64,000 nucleotides of DNA from Piromyces finnis (lineage: Eukaryota > Neocallimastigomycota > Neocallimastigomycetes > Neocallimastigales > Neocallimastigaceae): assembly GCA_002104945.1 (NCBI GenBank), contig MCFH01000001.1, forward strand, positions 248,001 to 312,000. Direction: 5' to 3'. Shown piece by piece: positions 1-12,431 of the stretch. The notes below the pieces were generated by a model. The model ran no database searches, was not told the origin of the DNA, and saw nothing but the letters and a program-made list of their open reading frames with translations. Position 1 is the stretch's first letter, and every line of letters begins with the position of its first letter. A program made the translations under genes and the position numbers.

Positions 1-2049
1 GATAGATATAAAGATGTAAATGTATTTCTATTTAAATTATTTTTTATTTCTTAAATGTAAAACGAATTATTTAAAAGGTCATAGAATAAAATTCTTTAAA
101 GTATGAGAATAATTTATGATATTTGTAAAAAAAGTCAATGACCTATACAATGATTGTTGAATAAATTAATACAATTAAATAAAAAATAAAAAATAAATAT
201 TTAATAATTAAAACTCTTTATATAATATAAATATACTATATTATTTCTTATTTTTTTTAAATTATTTGTTTTAAAATTAACATTTCTTTTTTTTTTTTTA
301 AAAAAAAAAAAAAATATTATAATAATTTTATAATTTTAACTTTTTATTCTTTATTCTTTTTTTTTTTTTTTATTTATATATAAAGACAAGGAAATTACAA
401 GTTGTGAATTAAATTCTTTTACTATACATATATATATATATGTATTTTGAATTACCTTTTTAGAATCAAATTGAGGTTTAGTATTTTTATTAAAGAACTT
501 TTTTTTTTTTTTTATAATTTAGGATAAAAAAGTTAATCAACCACATTAAATACATTTTTTTTTTACAATAATGTTTTGTAAAAGAATTCTGTGATACATT
601 TTCAATACACTACTTTAAAATTAGTTGAAGGCTTACTTTTATATCCTTCTTTTATTCATACATTTCAATATAAACTATTACCTTTCTCATTATTAATCTA
701 TTACTATAGTATATATCTATTTTTAACATAAGTAATGCGTATTTTGTATATGCCTTTAATACGTTTAAAGTCTTTTTTTTTCTTTAATATCTAATACATT
801 ATATATTATATAAATTGACATACAAATACTTTTTTCTTTATAATATAATCTTACTATTTATAAATAGAAAGAGGAAAATACATTTATTTATCTTTTTATT
901 TAAATTTCTGTTAAAATACTAGTAAAATAAATACTTTTTTGTAAAAAAGTGCTGCCAAAATACCTCTTTGAAAATACAATTAATTTTTTCTTTCATTTTA
1001 TTATTCAATGTCTCCAACACGATATTTACAAAATTTTAAGTTTTGTGTAACAAATAAATATATTTTTAATTATCAATAAAATTTTAAACTCAAACTGGTT
1101 ATTAATTAAAAATGTATTTTTCATAATAAAAACTATACCTTATAGGAATGTTTTCAATAGTCTTGCTTAGATATTAATACTAATGATATATTATTAAAAA
1201 TGATTTATAACACTCTCATATTTAAAATTATGTATAATCGTAAAAAAAAATAATTAAAATTGAGTATAGTATCGTTTTTATGCTATAATATATATTTTCA
1301 TACTATATGAATGTGATATAATAATTTACAATTATACTCCTATATTACTAAAACAAACTTTACACACAAAATTGTTTTTATTATAAAATAAATATGCATT
1401 TATTTAAAAGTACTTTTAATAGAATATATATACATTAAATAGATTAATTTTTTTAAAAAAAAATTATAATACATTGAAATTAACAGTAATAAAATGTATA
1501 TAAAATCTATATATTATATTTAAAATATATATAATATAAAATAATATTTGTTTTTAGTATAGAAAATATATATATAATAATGCATTACAAGAGTGTAATT
1601 ATAATTATTTATACTAACAATTATATATATGTTTTTAAATATACTTTATTATGGTAATTTTATTAATATTTCATTACAAAGATTTAATTAACAATAACAA
1701 GTATGTATTTATACTAAAATTATGGCTTATGCTATAATACAGACATTTTACAAATGAATAAAGTTTATAATAAAAATTGAGATTTTCTAATATAAAATAA
1801 TATTTTATTAATACATTATACATTATATATTATTTCTTAATAATTAAAATAAAATTATATTTATAATTATAAAATTTAAAAAGAATATTTAGAATATTTT
1901 AATATTATTGACTTATTGATAATAAAAAAGTAGATATTTTTTTCGTTTATTATATATATAGGCTTATGGTATATTTATATTTACATTATAAAATAAAATC
2001 AAAAATATCAATATATAATGAAATTAATATTCTTGTAACATTTGAAAAA
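1..2049. other. Intergenic DNA, A/T-rich
   Basis: No coding exon, RNA gene or repeat family is recognised here. The stretch is almost pure A/T with homopolymer tracts and short TA dinucleotide runs. It lies downstream of the SEN2-like gene, which reads towards it, so its right edge probably holds that gene's 3' untranslated region. Confidence 0.6.
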
Positions 2050-4017
2050 TTAGTTTCTAGTTTTTTCTGGATTCCACCTTTTCATTCTTATTTCATAAAT
2101 TGAATATTCCTTTAAACAATTTACATAATCAAGATTTACATTATCTGGTATTACTACATAACAGTAAACGAGTTTCTGAAAGATATATACAATATATTAG
2201 TATTTAAATAATACTGCTATATTTAATTTACTTTTAATAATATTTAATTACCTTTAAAACTTGGTTACAAACTCTATTGGTGCAATTAATTTCATGAATT
2301 GATGGCATGTTTTCAACATAGTTATGTTGGTTATCTTGATTATTTATTACCGGTATAATTGAAACTGCATATCTAAATAGTAATTATATATATATATAAT
2401 TACTATTAATTATATTTAAATATTTATTTTATAATATACTTACTCTGAGTGAGAAAATGCTGGTCCTTTTTGATATAATACTATTATATTACATTATAAT
2501 AATTATTAATTAATATAATAATTGTATCGAAATAATAATAACAATAATAATTACCATAATCAACACCATATTTCAAACCCTCTTTTACAATCCAGCCTTG
2601 ACTTCGGTAATAGTGATAAACAACATATTTTAAAATAAATTGATCAGATGAATCACTAATATTGTTTCTAAATATTTTCCAACAATCATCAATACTTAAA
2701 ACCTTAAATATTGTTTTATATAGAAAAAAAAATATATATTAATAATCATGAATAATTAAAGATAATAAAAATACTATTTGCAAATTAATAGCATTATTGT
2801 TAATGAATATAATAATAAATGGATAAATATTATATATATAAATTTTGAATAATAATAATAAATAAATAAACATGAATTAAAAACAATAAATTATAGATGT
2901 TAATATACGAACTTTATGATTATCTCGAATGGAAATGCAATTTAAAGCATATTTCAAGAAAAAGGCTTCCTGTAAATCCAATTGTAAATATTCCATACTT
3001 TTTAAATCTGATGTTATAAAATTTTGCTTAGCTCTTTTTATTATGTAATGATTAATTTTCTGCTTCATTTCGCTCCAATAATAATGAGGTTTGACAATCA
3101 AATTAACAATATCTTGAAGTAAACATTGAATTAAAGAAAATCCAAACTTTGATAAATTAATTAACAATTGACTATTCCAATATCCACATTCTATAAGTTT
3201 TATTTTATATATATCCATCATTTATAATTTATCAATTATTTAAAATAAATATATTAATTAATAATTAAAATAAACACTAGAATGAAATATCAAAAATGAA
3301 TTACTTACCTTTTATTATTAAACCTTTTGTTTCAATTAATTTATTAATAAATAAAAAAGAACTACCTTTATTTTCATTTGATATTAATAGATTTCCCCTC
3401 CTTTTTTTTATTTGATTTTCAAAATTTTCATTATATATTCCAGAATGTTTTTTAATTATATCTTTAAGGATTCTCTCCGTCCAATTTGGTTCACTTCTTG
3501 ATAAATTTCCTTTTCCAAAAAAGCCATTATTCCAGCAAGTTCTTATTGAATTATGGTTTGATACGACAACACATGGTATACTATTTAAATTAGTATCAAA
3601 TTCACTATCTGAAAAGTTAGAGTTTTTTAAAAACATTAGTTCACCTCTAATAGGGCTGAAATAATGCCTTAATGAATTAGGAAAAAACTCATTAACGAAA
3701 TAATCCAATATTTTCTTTGTCCATATGTTATTTTTATAGCCTTGTCTTTTAATAGATTTTGAATCTTTTTTTCCACTTATATTTATATTCTTATTGATAG
3801 TATTTGAAATTATTAAATTAAATATTGGAAAAGGATTATAATACCTTTTCTTCTTTACATTTTTTTTGGAATTTGATTTTTTAATTTTTTCATTATATGA
3901 TTTACCTTTATGGTTTTTATTATTATTTAAATTTATTTTTCCATTACTTTTATTATTATTATTATTATTATTATTGTTTGTTGATAATACACTTTTTTTA
4001 TCTATTACTTTCTCCAT
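2050..4017 (-). CDS. SEN2: tRNA-splicing endonuclease catalytic subunit SEN2-like, six exons
   Basis: Sen2 is one of the two catalytic subunits of the nuclear tRNA-intron endonuclease; it cleaves pre-tRNA at the 5' splice site. The model joins six exons at GT/AG sites, about 4017-3309, 3190-2913, 2702-2555, 2480-2446, 2372-2252 and 2176-2050, all in frame. The N-terminal exon (about 235 codons) is Asn/Lys-rich and poorly conserved. Conserved blocks follow: LQLDLQEAFFLKYALNC, then YVVYHYYRSQGWIVKEGLKYG, then VLYQKGPAFSHSEYAVSII. The endonuclease triad is visible: the Tyr of VLYQKG, the His of FSHSEY eight residues later, and the Lys of VCNQVLKKLVY. The second donor (AAA|GTTCGT) is weak. The first ATG at 4017 opens the long exon and was taken as start. 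Confidence 0.85.
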
Positions 4018-4264
4018 ATTTTTACTAAAGATTATAATCCACTAAAATAATATTTAATATCTGAACCAAAAAAAAAATTATTTTTTAATGTTATACATTT
4101 TATTTTTTAATAATCCATAAACTCTAAATTATTTGTTGTTTGTAAGCTTGTGTAATTAAATTATTTATTTATTTATTAATTTATTAATTTATTTATTTAT
4201 TTATTTATTAATTTATTTATTTATTAATTTATTTATTTATTTATTTATTTATTAATTAATTAAT

Positions 4265-4315
<51 letters not shown>

Positions 4316-4865
4316 TTAATATAATTCCAATAATTATACTTCAAAAAAAAAAAAAATATAATTTAAAATAATGATATTATGTAATTTATTCTGGGAGAAA
4401 AGTAAAATTGATAACCTTTTATTTGATTAATTGAATTTTTATTGAACTAATCATCCATTCAATTTAATTATAACTTATAATCTTTTTCATATATACAAAT
4501 TAATATGTCATTACTTTTTATTAGTTATCGGATGAATGACTATTATTTATTAATCAGAAAAATCATCACTTTAAGTAGAATTAATGCTACCAAAAATAAT
4601 AAATTAATTAATGAATTACTTTTAATTAAAATTAATTCACAACTAATAGAAACTACTTGGAAAAAAAATGACATATACAGATAAAGTATATATATATATA
4701 TAATGATTCTTATTTAAAATTATTATAAAAAAGAAAAACATCATCATAGTATAAAAATTTTATTTAAAAAAAAAAAAATAATTTATTAAAATAAAAAAAA
4801 AATATTGACAACTGACTACAATATATAGATAATATAGATATTAAATATATTATAATATATTTCCA
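4018..4865. other. Divergent spacer between SEN2 and the unrecognised gene
   Basis: This 848-base spacer separates two genes that read away from each other, so it must hold both promoters. It contains a (TTTA)n array (4160-4319), an A14 run near 4343 and otherwise A/T-rich DNA. No specific promoter motif stands out against the base composition. Confidence 0.5.
4160..4319. repeat. (TTTA)n microsatellite with TTAA interruptions
   Basis: About 160 bases of TTTA/TTTAA units run almost without interruption. It lies in the shared upstream region of two divergent genes. Confidence 0.9.
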
Positions 4866-7147
4866 ATGTTCATCGACACAAACCAAAATGATTGTGTATT
4901 AAATGGTAGTGGAATAAATAATGTAATTTGCCAGATGAATTCATTACTTGATCCTACATCTAATAAAAATAACAAAACTACGCTAACAGTAGGAAAAACT
5001 GACTTAACTAATGTAATTTAATTTATTTTATAATAAATATATTCATTGTTTAAAATAAAATTATTATAAAAGATTTAATAATTATACGGTTATACATTCA
5101 TATTCTAAGGATGATATGTTGATGTTATCAACTTGGGATTACTGGTTTCAAAATCAAGAAAAGTATAATCCTAGTGCATTAGATTTATTAAGTAATAATT
5201 ACTAAATAACAATCATTAAAAAAAAGATTATTTAATAGTAATTGTAAAAAAAAATCTTACAATATTATAAAATTAGGTCTTAGTAGTGAATTATGTGCAT
5301 TATGTCTATTGGGAAGAACTATAGTAAAACTAGCACACACAGAGAATTCACCATTAATTGTACATGTTGGAAATGAAATAAGAATGATTAGAAAATACAA
5401 TAAATGGAATGTTGTAAATATAAAAAATAAATAATTAATAATTAGAATAGTATTTATATACTATTAAAATATTGGTAATGAAGTAATCATTAAATATTAC
5501 TTTATTTTACAATATTATATTTAAGAACGAGGAATTATCATGGGCAGAATATTTAAAAAAAACATATGATGAAGAAAAAATGGGTATTATTGATTATATG
5601 GAATGTCAATCTCAAATAACTGACACTAATGATGAAAATAATTGTCAACAAAGAAAATTGAAAGATATCATTCATATTATATCTGCATTAGCATCAATTA
5701 CCGTATATATAATATTTTAATTTCTATTATTTATTATATCATATATTATATAAAATATAATTTTTATTAAAATGATTTTTTTTTTTTTTTTTTGCTTTTT
5801 AAATTCAATTATTATTAGACTGAAGATAATCAAATTATTCTTTTAAAAATTTTTCTAGAAAGAATATCATTGGTATCTAATATGCTTTCAACTGATTATC
5901 AAAACGAAATTATAACTGCTAGAGCAGTATTAGAATGTATATAATTAATAGTAATAAAATAATGAAATATACATTAACAATATTAACCAATAAATTTTTT
6001 TCGTATTAACATTATTAGTACGCCATCAAAGCTTATTGTCATCATTATCATCTTGTAGTATAACTCAAGTTCTTTTTAAAATAGGAAATTCTATTACATT
6101 TTATCATATCCGACCATATGACCTATTTGTTATTTCCCATTCTTTGTAAATAATATATAAAAAAAAACTTTATACTATTTGAGTATTCAGAGCTAACTAA
6201 ATTTTTCATAAAATAAAAAAAAATATTATAGATTATCACAATACATATATATAAAATTCAATAATGAATGGGTATCCCGGATTAATTTGAATTTTTCAGG
6301 AAATAAGCATTTTTTTAAAAAATTCAAATATTTTATTGATAATTGCCTTACAGCAAACAATGAAGGTAATATAACATCAATATGTAATTATATCTATTAT
6401 AAATAAAAATAATTTAATTATTCCATCCTATTATTATAATAAAAATAAAATAGCTGAAAGATTTGAAAATAAAAAGGTAAATAAAGGAGTAATAAAGAAT
6501 TTAAAAGAATATGGATTAATTTCATATCTCCTTTCTTCTTCCTATGGAAATATGAAAATTCCATCGAGACTTGATGTTATAAATTATCTATTAGATATAT
6601 CACCATCATTTACAAATACTGATACTATTTTAATATATGAAGGTATTTTTTTTAATAATAAAATTAATTATATATTTTTAATGCTTTTATCATTTAATTA
6701 ATAAAAATAATAATATTTATAAATTTTTCATATATTTTTTCAATCGATAGTTATAAATGCTATTAATAATTATCAATTACCAGAAGATATTTCTAATTCA
6801 TTAATTACTATTTCACTATTTTCATCATATACTGGTATTTGTTTTTTATTGATTGCATCAATATTTAATAAATTTGGTTACTCAATTAATGATGATTTAA
6901 AATTTAAGTCAACCTTCTTTAACAAAGATTTAATTCAACAAAATTTTGAATATAGTGTATGTTATAATACTTTATTATCAACCCAATTTGATGTTGTAAG
7001 TATTAAACCATATTTTTATTAATATCTATATTAATAAAATAAAAATACCGATTTTTTAATAGTATTAATAATTAATATTACATTACATTATATTACGTTT
7101 TATAATTACAGAATTCATGTTCTATTCTTCAAAGTTTTTTTAACTAA
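4866..7147 (+). CDS. Unrecognised multi-exon gene, about 470 residues
   Basis: Ten exons can be joined in frame at GT/AG sites, approximately 4866-5012, 5112-5190, 5276-5414, 5523-5703, 5819-5937, 6020-6147, 6231-6364, 6453-6641, 6751-6995 and 7112-7147. The ATG follows a short A/T leader and starts MFIDTNQNDC. The product looks like a soluble, mostly helical protein. It has no signal peptide, no clear membrane segment and none of the low-complexity Asn runs of its neighbours. Recognisable stretches include LMLSTWDYWFQNQEKYNPS, ELCALCLLGRTIVKLAH, ARAVLELRHQSLLSSLSSC and GNSITFYHIRPYDLFVISHS. I do not recognise the family. Continuous coding across nine in-frame introns is good evidence that the gene is real. 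It converges on the PCM1-like gene with about 200 bases between stop codons. Confidence 0.6.
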
Positions 7148-7349
7148 ATATATAATAATTTTCCTTGAATAAATGAATATAATGTTATGATATTATATAC
7201 CAATTTTTTTTTTATTTTTTTTTTATTTATTTATTCATTTTTAAATTTATTTACAATAATAGATGAAAAAAATGATAATACAAAATAATGTGTATTAAAA
7301 AAAATAATAAAATAAATAAATATATAATTAAATTAGATGTATATTTTTA

Positions 7350-10300
7350 TTAAAACCAAACTGGATTATCTGGTGAAATTCCAGCATTTTCATCACCAGC
7401 TAATATATTTTCTATATTTTTAATTGAATATAAATTTAATAAATAGGTGTTTTAATAAATTAGTATTTTCATATTCTCATATTTATTTTAGATTTTATTA
7501 ATCAAAATATTATAAGGATATTTACTTGATTTAATTAACTCATCAAATATGTAATTAAGACTATCATTATTTTCTTGTAAGAATTTATTAGCTTCTTCAG
7601 TAGCACTTAATTTATCTTTGTTCATATTCTACATAATAAAATAATAATATGAAATAAAAATATTAAATAAAAATTTTTTTAAATACTGAAACTGATTTAT
7701 ATTTATTTTTTTTTTAAAAATAAGGACATACTTGATCATTTGTAACTATTTTTTTTGCTAAATTTAATTGTTCATCGTGTTCTTGTTTTTTTTGCTCATA
7801 AAACTTTTTGATTTTTAATATTTTTTCTGTTCTTCTAATTGTTTTTCAATCTTTTCTTTATATTCAATTTGTTCTTTCTGTAATTGTAATAATTTTTTTA
7901 ATTCATTTTCATATTTCATTTTTTTCTCTAATAAAGCCATACAAGCTTTTTTGTCATCAAGATTATCTAAATTTATATCATCTATATCATCTATATCATC
8001 ATCATTATTATCCAACAATGATGATTCTTTACTACAATCCTTATTCTCATCTTTTAAAATGGAAAGATTTTCTTGAATATTACTGTTGTTATCCTTATTG
8101 TTATTGTCATTATTATTACTATTATTATTATTGTTGTTGTTGAATTTATTATTTTTTAATGTATAATCAAGTTCACTATATAATTGATCATATATGTTTT
8201 CTGAAATAACATTTTTCTTATTTTTTAATAACATATTGTTACAGCACTTTTCCTTTTTTTCGACATTATTGTCATTTAAACTTTCTTTATCATTTTTTTT
8301 AATAGTATCATTTTCAGAATTATTAGTTGAATAAATATTTTCGATTGTTTCATAATTATCGTTATTAGGCATAGTCATATTTTGTGTATTTTCATTTTCA
8401 CTAATTCCATCATCGTATACTAAATTTTCAATTAATAATAAAATTTTCTGCCATTGAGTTTCATTTTCGATTTTATTACATAATCTAAATAATTGTAATA
8501 AGAAGTATGGATATTTTTCATTCTTGGATATTAAATTAGAAACTTCATTGTAAATTCTTTCACTAACTTTGCTATTTAGTCTTTAAAAATACATATGATA
8601 TAGTAATAAAAATTAAATTTTATTTTTTGAAATCATATTTTATGGAATAATATTATTATATTAACAAAAACTATAATATCTATAATTACATATTATTAAT
8701 ATTGATGTAACATTGAGAGAGTTGTATAGAAGAATTATCTGAATTCATTCTTTCAATTCTTTTCTCTTCTCTAAAACAATTAAATAAATAAATTTTAATT
8801 TTATGATATTTTTTATTTTTATATTACTAATAATATATTATTTACTTATTAACCGAATTTTCTTTCTTGACATTATATGAATGATTTCCAGATTCAGATA
8901 TTTTCCTCATAGCTGTTATCAATATCAAAAATATTAATTTGTATTAGAATAATACTACTTATATTTAATATAAAAGTAAAATAATAAAATAATAATAATA
9001 ATAATAATAATAACCTTCGATGGCTTCCTTTATATGAATATCGATTGATTCTTTATTATTTGTGTTATCATTATCAGCACGTTCTTCTTCGATAATCGAG
9101 TTATCATTAATAAATTTATCAATATTTTTTTCCTCCATTTCTAACGATACAGATTGAGACTTTAATATTTTTCTTAATGAATTTTGTCTTTTCTCTAATT
9201 CTTCTAATTTATCAAATAATTCTTGACTTTCTTTGTCAATATTATCGATATATGATAGATTGTATTTATTATTTTCCTTTAGTTTGCTGCCATTTGATTC
9301 AATTCTATTATTTGGCTTAGTTATTTCATAGCTGGAATAAATATCTTCTAAATCATCATCATTCATATTCTTATCATCAGTTTTTCCAATATTTTCTTGA
9401 GTTAATTTATCATCATCTTTTTCCTCCTTTTCTATTGTAACTAATGTTTTTGAGGTTTCTTTATTATTTGATAATTCTTCATTATTACTGATGTTATTTG
9501 ATAATTCTTTTGAAGGTAATAAATCGATGCTAGGAATTTCACCTTTTTTATTACTATCAATAATACTACTACATTTTTGATTAACAGTATTTGCATATTC
9601 TTTCAAATAATCCATGTATTCTCTAAGTTTTTTTAATTCTTCCTGTTTTTTATTTATTTCCATTAATTTTACAAATATATCATTATCAATATCATCATTA
9701 GATTCATTATTAGCGTTATTATTTATCAGTTTTTCATTAATATTATTAGATTCTTCAATTAAAATATCTTGCAATAAATTACTAAGACGATCTTCATCTG
9801 AATAGTCATCTTTTTTAGTTATAGTATCTTCACTTAATTTTTTCTTATTCTTATCATTGTTTTCATCACCATCTTTTTCGAGTTCATTTTCACTCTCATT
9901 ATCATTATATTCATCATCACTATCACTAGATGAACTGTCATTGGATTCATCCTTACATTCTTTTTGTTGCTTAATTAAACTTTCTTGAGCATCTTGTAAA
10001 CGTTTCAATTTTTTCTTCAATTGAACTAATGAATTTTGTTTTTTCTCTAAGTTATATAAATAGTTTAATATATTAAACTCTTCGTCATTATAATTATTCA
10101 TTTCGTCTTCGTCTTCATCACTTTCATCGTCGATGTTACTGTCATTATTGATATCATCATTAATATCTTTCTGACTTTCAAATTCATCATCATCATTATT
10201 ATTATTACAACTATCGAAATTTTTTACTTCTGAAGAATTATATAAACTTAATAAAGCTTCGCTATTATTAAATATATATTTTAATAATTCATTATTAATC

Positions 10301-11839
10301 TGGTCTTCATCTTGTTCATTAATGTCAATATCAGATGTATCTTTTAAATCATTATTGCTTGATTTTATTGTTTGGACAGAATTGGAAATTTCTACATCCT
10401 TATTATTGTTAATCCTATATGCATTTTCAATATCTGATTCTTTTCTTATTTCATCATCTATAATATATAAAATAAAAAAGTTAGATAATGATAAATATTT
10501 ATAATATTTAAATTATAAACTTTTTTTACCATTATTATCTTTAGTTTTTTCATCATCAATAACATTATTATTATTATTTTGTTCTTTAATATCATTTAAA
10601 TTTGTAAAAACAATAGAATTATCATTATCAATAACATCATTTTCATTTTCATTAATAGAATTCTTTTCTTTTTCTTCAACCTTCTTTTCATGATTTGTCA
10701 ATAGTTTATTCATTGCTTCCCGTAAATTAAATAATTGTTCTTGTTGATTTTCTTTATATTATTTATATTAATTTAAAAGTAACAATTAGCTATATTAATT
10801 ATATTTTCTTTATATTTATTTATAACTCCTACTAAAATAAATTAAATACCTGTTTTCTTTTCAATTCCATTCTTAAACTTGTTGATATATATGCAAGAAT
10901 AATGAATGATATATAAAATATTTAATTACGATAATATTTTAAATATATTAATTACATATTAAATAGTTTGAGTAACTATACCTTATTATCTTTATTTAAC
11001 TCATGTTCAGATTCAATATCAGATTCTATAAATGCATATGGTTTTGAAAATTGTATATTTTCATCATTATCTTCACTATCAGAACTTTCATATTCATCAA
11101 ACTCATCACTATCTTCATCACTTTGAATTGGTGGTTTAGAAGTAGCTTTAACTAAATTGTTAGTATCTTTAATTTTTAATTCAATGAATCCATCTGATGA
11201 AGAAGTATTTTTTGTATTTTTCATTATATTTTCAATATCCTAAAATAACAAAAATATTTATTTTAATAAACATTATATATCTAAAATAAAAAAAATAAAA
11301 AAAAAATAAAATAAAAAAAAAAAAACTATATTATAATAAAAAGAAAAAAAAATTATTTAATACGTTTTTTGAATTATTAAGACGAATATTTTCATTTTTA
11401 TTTAATATTTCTTGTTGTTCCTTGAAAATTTTTTTATTTTTTAAGTTACCTTTTTTTTTTTAAATATATATACATTATTATCAAATAAAATATAATGTTA
11501 TGGAATTATGAAAAAGACTTTTTTATAAATTAAATAATATAAATAAGAGATGTCAATTAAATTACTTGTATTCATGATAGGGATCTGAGTTGGAATAATA
11601 ATTGATTTTTCTTTGTCTTTATTTTTAGAGTCATTTTTCTCTTGATTCAAATTTAATTTCTCATTTTTCATAGTGTTAGTTACGTTGGAGTTACTTGAAG
11701 AGCCAATATCAATAACCTCTTCATCTACCTTGCTTGTTGTAACTTCATTCTCTTCAGTCTCCTGATTAGTATTACTACTAATCTCATTTTGATTATTATC
11801 TGTTATTATTTGTTTTAAGTTCATTTTTATGTAAAACAA
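7350..11839 (-). CDS. PCM1-like pericentriolar material protein, acidic coiled coil, apparent frameshift
   Basis: Pericentriolar material 1 scaffolds centriolar satellites around centrosomes and basal bodies in animals. At least ten exons on this strand encode a long Asp/Glu/Asn/Ser-rich protein with coiled coils, for example NYLYNLEKKQNSLVQLKKKL and LEELEKRQNSLRKILKSQS. The family signal is near the C-terminus (about 8580-8440): a block reading IYNEVSNLISKNEKYPYFLL followed by QLFRLCNKIENE. This resembles the conserved PCM1 C-terminal region (EVatiIsqNE..PeFL.eLFreLq, from memory). Further exons add more coiled coil and a tail AGISPDNPVWF before the TAA. The longest piece is one exon of about 500 codons (about 10460-8965). 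Reading frame is lost at about 7829 in an A6 run. The start could be the ATG at 11839 or the one five codons later. Alternative: an unrelated acidic coiled-coil protein. Confidence 0.65.
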
Positions 11840-12431
11840 CTAATTTTATAACTAATAAAAATTTTTAAAAGTTAACAGTTTTCAAAAAAATAAAATTTTT
11901 AAATATAAATTAATTTTATAAAAATTAATTTATTTTTAAAGTTTTTCTTTTAATTAAAATTTCAAAATTAAAAAAAATTTAATTAGACAAAATTTAAGAT
12001 ACTTAAAATGTATAAAAGTTAAAAAAAGAACATTAATACAAAAGAATGAATGGTATTAACTTTTTTTTTTCTTCAAGTTTTATATATTTTAAGAATTCTA
12101 AGTATATCTATTATTTTATATAAATGAATATATAATATAATAGTAAATAATTAAGAAAAATGAAATTTTAAAATTTGTTACTATTGAAAAAGCCAGCCAA
12201 TCTTACCTGAAAAAAATAAATTTATTTGCCTACCTTATTTTATACAGAAAAGAGTTTTTTTTTTTTCATAAAATATTTAAATTAATAAAGGGTTATGTTA
12301 TTTTGATGTTAATTAAATTATAATAAAATTTAATTACCATCATTACACCACAATAATTCTTTAAAGGAAACCTAAATTTTATATAAAAATTTATATAAAA
12401 TTGATTTATTTTTATATGAAAGGAATTAAAA
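11840..12431. other. Divergent promoter region of the PCM1-like gene and NAA35
   Basis: This 592-base spacer lies between two start codons on opposite strands, so it should contain both promoters and 5' leaders. No motif can be told apart from the A/T background. A T-run (12060-12072) and several A-runs are present. Confidence 0.5.
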
